Positions 25,201 to 32,707 of a stretch of 64,000 nt of DNA are shown here, piece by piece. This DNA is from Siderastrea radians. Its lineage: Eukaryota; Cnidaria; Anthozoa; Scleractinia; Rhizangiidae. The translations under genes were made by a program, and so were the position numbers. The stretch is taken from contig OZ024892.1 in NCBI GenBank assembly GCA_964017195.1, positions 17,830,704-17,894,703 on the forward strand, in the 5' to 3' direction. The notes under the pieces are model-generated. The model worked only from the letters and a program-made list of their open reading frames with translations, was not told the DNA's origin and did not search any database. Each line of letters opens with the position of its first letter. Position 1 is the first letter of the stretch.

Positions 25201-27110
25201 GTGGAGCTCTGCCTTTAGGCTTGACTAAATCTATATATTACGCCCTCTTCAAGATGGCGGCCGATTTACGTTTTTAACCACAACAAAGGAAGACGACTGT
25301 TTATAGAATTCTTAATTTCAGTGGATTTAAACCCACTCTATGCAGCAGCATAGCTAAATTTATACTACCAAGATGTTAGTTTCGCGAACTGGCCTTTTAT
25401 AACGAAAATATCGTGGTCTCTTGGCATTACTTCCTCTCTTGTTGAACTCTACTCGTTTTCTAATACTAATTCATCAAATATGCGCCTTAACATAAATTGT
25501 GATTTATCCCTGAAGCCAAACAGTAAAACAGAGTTTAATTTTAAATGGTAGACGTTAATAAGGCCTAAAAATGTAAATAGTTGTTCAAGGTAGTGAAACA
25601 CTCAAATACCCACCATCTAAAAGTTGGCGTAAAGGGAAAAAAAGCCCGGTCCGGTCCGGTCCGGTCCTGAACCGGAACCATATGGGAACCGTTCTGTGTG
25701 AACAAAGCCAAAGACTTTTACCTGTGCCGAATTTCTTGCCTGTCAAACGGATGTACATGTAGAAATTAGATCAAGGACTTTCCATTCCAGCTCTCTTCTT
25801 GTCTCTCTCAAAAAGACTAAGGATTCAGTGTTCATTACACGTTTCAAACAGATTTTGCAGTGCAGCAAACTGAAGGACTTTTTGCAAATGTTCACTTGAA
25901 TATGGCGAATTTTGACACGAGAACTAATGTGACTGCACGTGTTTTCCTGCCCTTTTTCTGGTCTTTTGTAGACTACAAGCAGTCTTTGTTTCCGCTCAGA
26001 GATAGTCGAGCAACAAGAACACGCGAGCACGAAAATTGCCTGCTGCGTGGAAACATGACGCGCGTGTGTACTACACCAGCGGCTATTCACGTGCGCGTCA
26101 CGTTTCCACACGCAGGCGATTTTCGTGATCGATCGTGTGCCCATGTCTTCTTTTTTGCTCGGCTGTCCCTGAGCGACTGCTTGTCTCATTAATAATTCAT
26201 AAAGAAAAACAAAGGAAATCACTGCCGTGACGGTGGTGTGGGTACCTAATCTTAATTTTCCCAAAGTTTGCGAGCTTTTGCTTTGAATTTCTCCAAGAAT
26301 TAATAATGGTTTGAGAAGCTATATCAAAGAGTGTTTCGTCACGTATCCAAACTCTCTCTCATGTTTTATATCTTACTTCCACAAAACCATAACTACATTA
26401 TGTATGCAGCTCTTGTGTTATAAGAGAATAGTGGCTAAACAATAGCCTTCCACGGGGATAGCAAGCATGGATGATAGTCAGACCAATAGCCACACTTGTT
26501 AGAAGACGTCGTTTGCAGAGAATGCAATTTGGACTCCGCTTAGACTTTCTGAAAATTCCTTTGCTTGTCATTTCCGGTTCCGGTTTGGGTTTTTCGCTCT
26601 TCCGAAAAAAAATTCTGAGCTCGATTTGCAGGCAAGTCTAGACTCCGCTAAGCAGTGGTTTTAATCCCCATGTAGACCCTGTCCCTTTGCAAATATCCAC
26701 CAATGGGCAATGAAGTCATATATGGGAGTTTTTCAATTGTGAGCTCTATCGGAGGGTTTTGCCAGCTTCTTTGTTAGGATTCCCTTCAGCTACCGCACAT
26801 CCACAAGGAAGTACAGTGTAGGGTTATAAAGTTTTGTAAAGGTTTCTCATTTGCTCCTTTTGTTAGCACCGCAAACGTGGCTCCCAAGCCATTTTGTCTT
26901 TTGAATCTCTAGGGATTGGTTACAACTCAATTAGATTCCGGTAGTAATGGTACATAATACTTACATATGTATACGTTCAAATGAACTTCACACGTATAGC
27001 TGTGATTTTATTATAGGAGTGTGAGTGGGTTATACATGGCAATAGTTTCTCTCTCCGCCATTATTGTCAAATTATCCAAGAGGAAAGGACAAGTGGGCGA
27101 GAAGGCTGTT
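4291..27110 (+). CDS. KATNBL1: KATNBL1-like protein (katanin p80 con80 domain), five exons seen, both ends missing
   Basis: Exons are 4291-4322, 10262-10312, 10636-10734, 20426-20536 and 27017-27110. Each has AG before and GT after (GTAAGT, GTATAT, GTAAGT, GTACGT, GTGAGT), and the phases join without a stop. The spliced protein matches the con80 domain of vertebrate KATNBL1 in order: NALIEYLLRLKDESVLVDI, a CLEMLPALERLLTSKFED helix, then IIAGLNMIREMIKRWWMQL, where the KRWW block is typical of KATNBL1 rather than KATNB1. The last exon seen encodes a Leu/Ile-rich helix ending GQVGEKAV. KATNBL1 is known to bind katanin p60 subunits and regulate microtubule severing. The N-terminal basic region and the last C-terminal residues were not found; they lie outside the window or in exons I could not recognise. 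The introns (5.9, 0.3, 9.7 and 6.5 kb) hold most of the transposons of the left half. Confidence 0.85.
4323..6660 (+). other. KATNBL1-like intron, no gene recognised
   Basis: Ordinary AT-rich intron sequence. A short stretch near 5490-5525 reads like a reverse-transcriptase motif A (DFEKAF) but breaks at once. A frame at 5780-6145 has no family resemblance. Confidence 0.5.
7000..7370. repeat. Irregular direct repeats around TCTTATCTTCTCG
   Basis: At least six copies of a motif close to TTAGTCTTATCTTCTCGACA (with variants) are spaced irregularly between 7010 and 7350. Flanking sequence at 6675-6810 and 7365-7440 shares CCGTAC, GCCCAAGGTC and ATTAAC/GAATAAC-type motifs in opposite orientation, suggesting the ends of one decayed inverted-repeat element. 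Confidence 0.45.
7440..9250 (+). other. Intron sequence without a supported gene
   Basis: Contains a run of G at 8598-8612 and several short frames without recognisable domains. Nothing else could be supported. Confidence 0.4.
9260..10005 (+). pseudogene. 5'-truncated non-LTR retrotransposon tail (CR1/L2-like reverse transcriptase C-terminus)
   Basis: Across shifting frames the sequence follows the end of a CR1/L2-type reverse transcriptase: a SYKILGVFIASDL block, then YLSTVRPEY, then a helix leading to LDTLARRKDILCIYYMNKMN and SKDHLLHC. Stops and frameshifts show it is dead. It ends in a (TTTA)n tail at about 9982-10004 after AATAAACTATTTA, the usual 3' end of this LINE group, which supports a + strand insertion with heavy 5' truncation. 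It lies inside a KATNBL1-like intron. Confidence 0.7.
10735..11555 (+). other. Intron sequence, nothing recognised
   Basis: Contains a short G run near 10818 and no exon, element end or open frame that I can support. Confidence 0.4.
11560..13690 (-). mobile_element. Decayed Penelope-like element A (reverse transcriptase plus GIY-YIG endonuclease)
   Basis: Read on the minus strand, the order is N-terminal region (about 13670-13300, with a NISSKPL block), reverse transcriptase (about 12980-12300) and GIY-YIG endonuclease (about 11990-11660). Recognisable RT pieces are LVSFEVVSLFTSIPVELA, GTARGSLVSAVIANL and IWKRYVNEV. The last is the place of the YVDD box, so a catalytic aspartate is lost. In the endonuclease the usual YIGET reads YIRET. 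Several frameshifts separate the parts. A hammerhead-like relic follows at the 3' end (11560-11592): CTGATGA is kept and the stem II halves CGCT/AGC are kept, but the GAAA core reads CAAA. The element is inactive and sits in a KATNBL1-like intron. Confidence 0.85.
13700..14880 (+). other. Intron sequence, nothing recognised
   Basis: Contains a C-rich tract at 14270-14300 and no gene that I can support. Confidence 0.4.
14887..15649. mobile_element. TA-flanked non-autonomous DNA element (763 bp)
   Basis: The ends are inverted repeats: CCGTATTTTCTTGATTAAAT at the left, and on the reverse strand CTGTATTTTCTCGATGAAAC at the right. Both arms carry further copies of AATAAACGCCGG-type motifs. The element is flanked by TA on each side (14885-14886 and 15650-15651), as for Tc1/mariner/pogo transposons. 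Internal frames are short and I could not identify a transposase with confidence. Confidence 0.7.
15652..16600. repeat. Dispersed repeat, copy 1
   Basis: This stretch is clearly similar, in the same orientation, to 22684-23395. Shared landmarks in order are GGCACGCATT.CGTGCTTGAC, GCATATTGTTGCATGTACGC, CATATGAGCGCTGATGGAAA, TTTACTCAGCAATACCCT and TGCAAATTGGAG.CTAACGCT. It is an old repeat, not a gene. Confidence 0.7.
17190..17480. repeat. Iterated GGATACGCGGATACG motif, left side of X1
   Basis: About four clear copies of a roughly 38-bp unit (GGATACGCGGATACGAGGAT followed by ATC..CGATA..AAC) and then degenerate GCGGCTACGCGGTGAA copies. Confidence 0.8.
18479..18537 (+). repeat. Interstitial telomere-like repeat
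   Basis: A run of TTAGG and then TTAGGG units (GTTAGGTTAGGTTAGGTTAG, then GGTTAGGGTTAGGG-type copies) over about 60 bases, fading on both sides into TTAGG-like variants. Cnidarian telomeres are known to be TTAGGG. Confidence 0.8.
18670..19240. repeat. Iterated CGTATCCGCGTATCC motif, right side of X1
   Basis: About eight units of roughly 70 bp, each a CGTATCCGCGTATCCAG core and then (A/T)TCAGAAATACACTTAGAAA-AGAAACACGACTTCCTCACTA-like sequence. The core is the reverse complement of the GGATACGCG motif on the other side of the element. Confidence 0.85.
19547..20425 (+). other. Intron sequence, nothing recognised
   Basis: Between X1 and the fourth KATNBL1-like exon no gene or element end could be supported. 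Confidence 0.4.
20721..22474. mobile_element. TTAA-flanked DNA element X2 (1.75 kb), relative of X1
   Basis: It has the same AGTGCACCTAACCCC ends as X1, again flanked by TTAA (20717-20720 and 22475-22478). Its left arm resembles the reverse complement of X1's right arm, and its right arm resembles X1's left arm, so X1 and X2 are relatives in opposite orientation. One remnant of the GATACGCGG motif is seen near 21330. Frames at 21112-21393 and 21581-21927 have no recognisable domain. Confidence 0.75.
22684..23395. repeat. Dispersed repeat, copy 2
   Basis: Same-orientation copy of the 15652-16600 repeat. Here the sequence before GGCACGC runs on without the TA-flanked element that adjoins copy 1. 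Confidence 0.7.
23875..24560. repeat. 37-bp minisatellite
   Basis: About 18 tandem copies of a unit built from GTGTACAAGGTATACAGGGT and GTACTAGAGTATACAGA. The unit holds several short palindromes (GTATAC, GTAC). Copies differ by a few substitutions and by loss of GA in some. Confidence 0.95.
24566..24728. repeat. Short inverted-repeat element
   Basis: A roughly 160-bp imperfect palindrome: CTAGTTATGCGATGCTTTCG at the left matches the reverse complement of the right end (TAGTTATGTAATGCTTTATC), and GTGGTATACC occurs in both arms. Confidence 0.7.
24730..27016 (+). other. Intron sequence with small repeats
   Basis: Contains a G run of about 17 at 25185-25201, a (GGTCC)n tract at 25650-25670, and an imperfect palindrome at about 25993-26178 whose inner stem (CACGAAAATTGCCTG and its inverse CAGGCGATTTTCGTG) is well kept. 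The 173-codon minus frame across that palindrome has no family resemblance. Confidence 0.5.
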
Positions 27111-27911
27111 GTGAGTATAATTTTTTTTTCCTCCAAGATAATAACACCAATGTTAAAAATAAATTGACCTAGAGGCCAAAACCGGAGAAGGTATACTTGG
27201 ACTCCCGTCGGTATAAGTTCTTACAGAACAAGCCGTTCAACACCCCCTTTCCCATCCCTCGTTCCTTGGCCAACCACCTGTTCTAGCCTTCGCGAAGAAG
27301 AACGTGACGAAATATTTTGACCATAGCGTGACTCAGTTACGTCATTTTTTTTAAACGAACTGACATCTCAGCGTAATTCTAAATAACAAGAGCACGGAAA
27401 TTTAAATAGATTAATTGATAGAGAAACTTATCCAAAAATCTAATGGAAATGGGTAGCTACGGGAAAAACGTAAAAGTCTATTTTTAGTCCATGATTCGAT
27501 AAGTGATTTGGCGCAAGCAAGGAACTTCCCTGAATCGGCTTCTGTGTTTCAATGACGTAATGTTTACGCGCCACGGCGTTGGCTTTCAGAGCTCGCTAGC
27601 ACCTTTGTCCTCGCTCTCGTACGAAGAGAAGTTAACTCCATTGAATTCCTTGTACATTTCTACACAAATTTCCCCAAGGATTTTGGCGAAGCAAAGCAAA
27701 ACTGCCAAAAAATGCTTGCATTTCACTATTATTTCACTGCTGTTTAACCTTGTTAAAATAATGTTTGTTTAGGAGGCTTGGGTCAAGCAACCCGATCGAA
27801 TCGGCGCCTTTCAAAACTTAAACCATCTGAATGCAATGGTCACACAGCACAACTCCGCGGTATGGCCAGTACCTAACGCATGCGCACAGCCATATCACCC
27901 GGGTAGTGGTA

Positions 27912-27956
27912 GCCATGGACAGCTGTTTCGTCCTTGTTAGGACTCATCAGCATGGC
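27912..27956 (-). ncRNA. Type I hammerhead ribozyme (minus strand)
   Basis: The minus strand reads GCCATG (stem I), CTGATGA core, GTCC-TAACAA-GGAC (stem II, fully paired), GAA, the self-complementary ACAGCTGT as stem III, C at the cleavage site, and CATGGC closing stem I. All conserved core bases are present. The loop-less 4-bp stem III is typical of animal retrozymes and Penelope hammerheads, which are thought to cleave as dimers. Confidence 0.85.
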
Positions 27957-28249
27957 ATAGCCAAGCGTAAGGGTCTCACAGAAGATCATCGACTCCGCCG
28001 TTTACTGCCTTTAAGCGCCAGCTCCACGGTGTAAATGTGGTAGCTGTGGCTGCGACCGTACAAGACAGTCTAGGCAATGCGTATGGAGTGTGGATCACCT
28101 GAATTAACAGGGATGCGAGTGTGACGACATAAAATGTCAAAATAAACCATCTGAATGCAATGGTCACACAGCACAACTCCGCGGTGTGGCCAGTACCTTA
28201 CGCAAGCGCACAGCCATATCACCCGGGCACCCACATTACGCCTGGCTTT

Positions 28250-28294
28250 GCCATGCTGATGAGTCCTAACAAGGATGAAACAGCTGTCCATGGC
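28250..28294 (+). ncRNA. Type I hammerhead ribozyme (plus strand)
   Basis: Same architecture as the minus-strand copy: GCCATG / CTGATGA / GTCC-TAACAA-GGAT / GAA / ACAGCTGT / C / CATGGC. The only change within the motif is GGAC to GGAT in stem II, leaving a G-U pair, so activity is plausible. Confidence 0.85.
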
Positions 28295-29382
28295 TGCCAC
28301 TGCCCGGGTGATATGGCTGTGCGCATGCGTAAGGTACTGGCCATACCGCGGAGTTGTGCTGTGTGACCATTGCATTCAGATGGTTTATTTCAAAACTTGT
28401 TAGCATCTCTGTCCTTGCTCTCGTCGAAGAGATGTTTATGCCATTGTATCCTTAGTCCTTTTTACACCGTACTTCATGAAGATTTTGGCGAATCGATCTT
28501 AAACGACTGAAGATAATGCTTATGTTGCCCGAAAGTTTGCAACGCGTATTTGTTTGGCCGAGGGAAGTCTGGGGCAAGTAACCACCAAAAAATTAAGAAA
28601 AGCCCCAGGGGCATTAGACCCCGCCGTTTTTCCTCCTCTCCTCAGGGTGCAAAATACATTTCGGTCACTCAAGATACGAGCCCAAATGGTGTACATTTTT
28701 GAGGTTGGAGTTTATCGTACCTTTGACGTGTTTGCTGCCATCCCCCCCCCCCCCCACCGCTACGTCTTTCCTGCACCCTTCTCCTTGTGATAACATGAAT
28801 CCCTAATAGTATGAACATCTTTCCCATCCCTCAATCCTTGTCTAGCACTCGCAAAGGAACTCAATTATGTTGACCGAAAGTTTGCAACACGTATTTGTTT
28901 GGCCGAGCGAAAACCGGAGGTCTGGGGCAAGTGACCACCACAAAAACCAAGACAAGACAAGAAAAGCCCCAGGGGCATTACCCCGCCGTTCCCCCCTCCC
29001 CTCGGGGTGTAAAAGATATTATGGTCACTCAAGATACACGCTCTAGCCTGTGTAGCAAAAGACGCGACGACAGCCTGTGTAGCAAAAGACGCGACGAGTA
29101 TGTTTGACCGAGCAAAAACCGGAGGTCTGGGGCAAGTGACCACCAAAAAAATGGAAAATAATAAAAACAAGAAAAGCCCCAGGGGGCATTAACCCCGCCG
29201 TTGTTCTCTCTGCCCTTGGGGTCCAAAATATATTACGGCCAGGTAAAAGTTGGTGATTTATCGTATCTTTTGCTTGCGATGATAATATAAATCAAGACAC
29301 GACTTGCCTAATCACTCTGTTTTAGCGTGCGTGACGAAGAGCGTGATGAAATTATTATTTTGATCACAGCGTGACTCAGCCT

Positions 29383-29455
29383 GGCCTCGTAGCTCAGTTG
29401 GTTGAGCGACGGTGTTCTAATCCGGAGGTCGTGGGTTCGAATCCCGCCGGGGTCA
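29383..29455 (+). tRNA. tRNA-like gene, anticodon position TCT (Arg), probably a pseudogene or SINE head
   Basis: A 73-base cloverleaf can be drawn: acceptor GGCCTCG pairs with CGGGGTC (two wobbles), the D stem GCTC/GAGC is intact, the T arm GTGGG-TTCGAAT-CCCGC is perfect, and box A and box B promoter sequences are present. The anticodon loop reads GTTCTAA. The anticodon stem ACGGT/TCCGG pairs at only three of five positions. A TTTTT terminator follows within ten bases. The mispaired stem and the location inside a repeat mosaic argue for a decayed or SINE-associated copy. Confidence 0.55.
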
Positions 29456-30904
29456 AAGATTTTTCTTTTATCTTGGTTCTCATTTCTAATTTCTTACTTT
29501 TAAGGCCTGTGGTCGGGGGAAAATTATGGAGGGCAGTATTACTCACTTCTTGGCACTCATACATACATACTTTACATCATAATTACTAAGTTCATAGCGA
29601 TCGCGAGTTCATGCCAGCTTTCAAACTTAAGCTCCCTAGTACATTCGTCCTTGCTCTCGTCGAAGAAATGTTAACTCCATTGAATTCCTTGTACTTTTCT
29701 ACACAACTTTCCCTAAAGATTTTGGCGAAGCAAAGCAAAACTGCCAAAAAATGCTTGCATTTGACTGTTGAATTATTCAACTTGGCGAAAGCAAGGGACT
29801 TCCCCGAATCGGCTTCTGTGTTTCAGTGATGTAATGTTTACGTGCCACGGCAAGTTAGGCGAATTTATTCCAGCTTCAAAGCTCGCTAGCACCTTCGTTC
29901 CTACTTTCATCGGACCCCGCCGTTTTTCTCCTCCTCCCAGGGAGCAAAATATATTACGGTCACTCAAGATACGAGCTCAAGTATTGTAAATTTTAAAGTT
30001 GATGATTTATCGTACCTGTGTTTGCTGCCATTTCCCCTTATGCGTCTGCTCTGCACCCTTCTCCCTGTGGTAACATGAATCCCTGATAGTATAAACCCCA
30101 TCCCTCATTCCTTGGTGATCCACTTGTCCTAGCTTTCGCGAAGAAGAACGTGACGAAATATTTTGACCATAGCGTGACTCAATTAAGGCACGTTTTTTTA
30201 AAATAAACGAACTGACATGTCAGCGTAATTCTAAATAGCAAGGGCACGGAAATTTAACTAGATTTCTTGATAAAAAACTCATTCTAAAATCTAAAGGAAA
30301 CTGGTAGCTATGAAAAACCGTAAAAGTCTATTTTAGGCCGTGATTCGATGAGTGATTTGGCGCAAACAAGTTTACTTCTCCGAATCGGCTTCTGTGTTTC
30401 AGACGTAATGTTTATGTGCTACGGCACGTAGCATGAATCATTGGCTTTCAAAGCTCGCTAGCACCTTCGTCCTTGCTCTCATTGAAGAGAAGTCAACTCC
30501 ATTGAATTTCTTGTACTTTACTACACAACTTTCCCTAAAGATTTTGGCGAAGCAAAGCAAAACTGCCAAAAATATGCTTGCATTTCACTGTTGAATTTTT
30601 CAACTTGGCGAAAGCAAGGGACTTCCCCGGATCACCTTTTGTGTTTCAGTGATGTAATGTTTACGTGCCAGGGCAGGTTTGGCAAATTCATGCCAGCTTC
30701 AAAGCTCGCTAGCACCTTCGTTCTTGCTTTCATCGAAGGAATTTTCATGCCATTAAATCGCCGGTAATTTTCTACACCAACTTTCATGAAAATTCTGGCG
30801 AATAAACGCTGAACGAACAAAGTTTACCGGCAAGTATTGTTTTGACCGAGCGCAGGTCTGGTGCAACTGTCCACGACAAAAAAAAAAAAAAAAAAAAAGA
30901 AACG

Positions 30905-31248
30905 GGTATTACTAGACCCCGTCCTGACGGCGGGGTAACAAGAAAAGCCCCAGGGGCATTAGACCCCGCCGTTGTTCCCCCCCCCCCGGGTGTAAAATAT
31001 GTTACGGTCACTCAAGATAAAAGCCCTTGCTTGTGTAGCGAAAGACACGAGGAGTATTTGTTTGGCCGAGCGAAAACCGGTCTGGGGCAAGTGACCACCA
31101 AAAAAAAAAAAACAACAACAAAAAAAAATGGGTATTACTAGACCCCGTCCTGACGGCGGGGTAAAAACGGGTATTACTAGACCCCGTCCTGACGGCGGGG
31201 TAATAAAAAAAACGGGTATTACTAGACCCCGTCCTGACGGCGGGGTAA
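30905..31248. repeat. Four copies of a 34-36-bp self-complementary unit
   Basis: The unit GGGTATTACTAGACCCCGTC followed by CTGACGGCGGGGTAA occurs at about 30905, 31131, 31167 and 31213. ACCCCGTC-CTGA-GGCGGGGT can fold into a hairpin. The last three are in tandem. Confidence 0.75.
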
Positions 31249-32143
31249 AAAACCCCAGGGGGGCATTAACCCCGCCGTTGTTCTCTCTGCCCTTGGGGTC
31301 CAAAATATGTTACGGCCAGGTAAAAGTTGGTGATTTATCGTACCTTTTACGTGTTTGATATGATAATATAAATCAAGACATGACCGACCCTTTCTTCGGT
31401 CAATCACCCTGTTTTAGCGTGCGTGACGAAGAGCGTGATGAAATATTTTGACCATAGCGTGACTCAGTCTCTGACCCAAATAGTTATTGCGCCACTAAAA
31501 TGCAAACGAATGCCAGCTCGAGAACTTTTAAAAATACGAGAGCTTTTTAAAAATGAGCATTTTACATTCTTGTACATTTCTTTACCGATAACACGTATTA
31601 TTATACATTGTAGTCACTATCTGTCGTCTCATTGGTTAAGAGCCCACAGTTAATTCTGGGAGTCAGTACAACCTACAGTTGATTCACTAATCTGCTAGCA
31701 GATTATTCACTAATCTGTAGGTTGCGCCCGCAATGCATGATTTCCAAGAGCACTGTGAAGTTCGCGGGCTTTGTGAATGGCATCTTGCACTGTTGTACAA
31801 AGCGAAGAAAAATATGGCTTGCCGGTTCGCATCTGCAACCGAGAAGGAAATTGAAAGATTGCTAGACGAAAAGGACTCACAAAACACAAAAAGATCTACA
31901 AAAGTCGCCAAAGAACTGTTCAGCGAGTACCTGAAAAAAAAAAAAATTCAGGAGCGAAATTTTTAGCACAAGTGTTGAAATCGTTTTATGCGGAAGTGCG
32001 AAAAAAAAAAGGATCGTCTAAAGCGGCCTTCACACGACAAACTAAAGTTTGCAAACTCGTGTTGGCAAACTTTAAAAAGTTGGCAAACTCATGCCTTCAC
32101 ACGTCAAACTCGCGTCAACTCAAAACACACGCCAGTTTGCAAC

Positions 32144-32480
32144 ATGGCCGACATAGTCCAATGGCACTCGCAGCGCAGAGTTGCCGCTTGTGTCTTACTA
32201 TTATTTTGTGTTAAACGCCGGAGAAAGAACAGGAAGCGTTGGCGAAAGAGGCTGAATGATTTGGACGAAGCCGTATATTTCCAGAAATTCCTCCCTTGGC
32301 GTGTACAATACTCTCGTCCAAGAGCTTCGCGCCGAAGATACCGCCGCGTTTAAAAATTTTCTGCGAATGGATCAAAATTGTTTCGACGAGCTATTGGAAA
32401 TGGTGAAGCCGCACATACAAAAGCAGGACACCAACATGCGTAAAAGCATCTCAAACACATCCAGAAATGGATATAGTCGT
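32144..32480 (+). pseudogene. PIF/Harbinger (HARBI1-like) transposase, N-terminal fragment
   Basis: It starts at ATG 32144 and reads a basic N-terminus (KRRRKNRKRWRKRL). One frameshift near 32298 leads to LGVYNTLVQELRAEDTAAFK, NFLRMDQNCFDELLEMV and KPHIQKQDTNMRKSIS, the conserved N-terminal helix-turn-helix region of HARBI1-type transposases. The DDE catalytic part is deleted. Confidence 0.75.
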
Positions 32481-32553
32481 GAATTATGGAACTTCGAAGA
32501 GAACTTCGTGCACGAACGAGGAGTGAAATCTGAGTGTAAAAAACTTTACTTAC

Positions 32554-32707
32554 CGCCTTTCAAATTCAGCTTTTCGGCGATCTGTTCCATCAACTTTTGT
32601 TTAAGATTTGTGTCCTTATAGGATGGCGATGAAACGTCCCAAACAGCAGGATTATTGTGTATTTCTTCAATAAATTTGAACGTCGCATCGCGATCTTCGT
32701 CCGCCAT
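32554..32707 (-). pseudogene. MADF/Myb-like partner protein of Harbinger, first exon only
   Basis: ATG at 32707 starts MADEDRDATFKFIEEIHNNP, AVWDVSSPSYKDTNLKQKLM, then EQIAEKLNLKGG, the start of a MADF domain. It ends at a consensus donor GGTAAGT (GT at 32553-32552). The rest of the MADF domain is absent because the element is deleted internally. Confidence 0.75.

Larger units (their letters stand above)
27820..28387. mobile_element. Hammerhead-ribozyme element (retrozyme-like), 568 bp
   Basis: The element begins AAACCATCTGAATGCAATGG and ends with its reverse complement. It is flanked by an 11-bp direct repeat TTTCAAAACTT (27809-27819 and 28388-28398). It carries two hammerhead ribozyme motifs, one per strand, each followed by the same body of about 90 bases that runs out to the element's end. 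A third copy of the body lies inside at 28144-28230, in minus orientation. On the minus strand one body-to-body period is about 330 bases, a size in keeping with animal retrozyme monomers. No protein is encoded, so it would depend on another element for movement. Confidence 0.75.
27240..31480. repeat. Mosaic of repeated blocks
   Basis: Block A (TTGGCGAAGCAAAGCAAAAC with AATCGGCTTCTGTGTTTCA) appears near 27500-27760, 29640-29860, 30340-30450 and 30540-30660. Block B (GACCGAGCGAAAACCGG-type sequence, then TCTGGGGCAAGTGACCACC) appears near 28551, 28898, 29104, 30842 and 31062. Block C (AGCCCCAGGGGCATTAGACC then CCGCCGTT) appears near 28600, 28966, 29176, 30950 and 31250. Block D (GCGTGACGAAGAGCGTGATG) appears at 29330 and 31420. 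The blocks form a tandem, rearranged repeat family with no real gene other than the tRNA-like unit. Confidence 0.7.

Noticed and set aside
25743..26264. 173-residue minus-strand frame
   Set aside because: It crosses a palindrome, has no domain resemblance, and lies inside a KATNBL1-like intron.
29371..29589. Frame starting MTQPGLVAQLVERR
   Set aside because: VAQLVERRCSNPEVVGSNPA-type peptides are the well-known translation of tRNA sequences.
27120..31600. Search for the last KATNBL1-like exon
   Set aside because: Acceptor-like TTTTAG sites at 29330 and 31415 lead straight into repeat-block D and a TGA, so I did not accept them.
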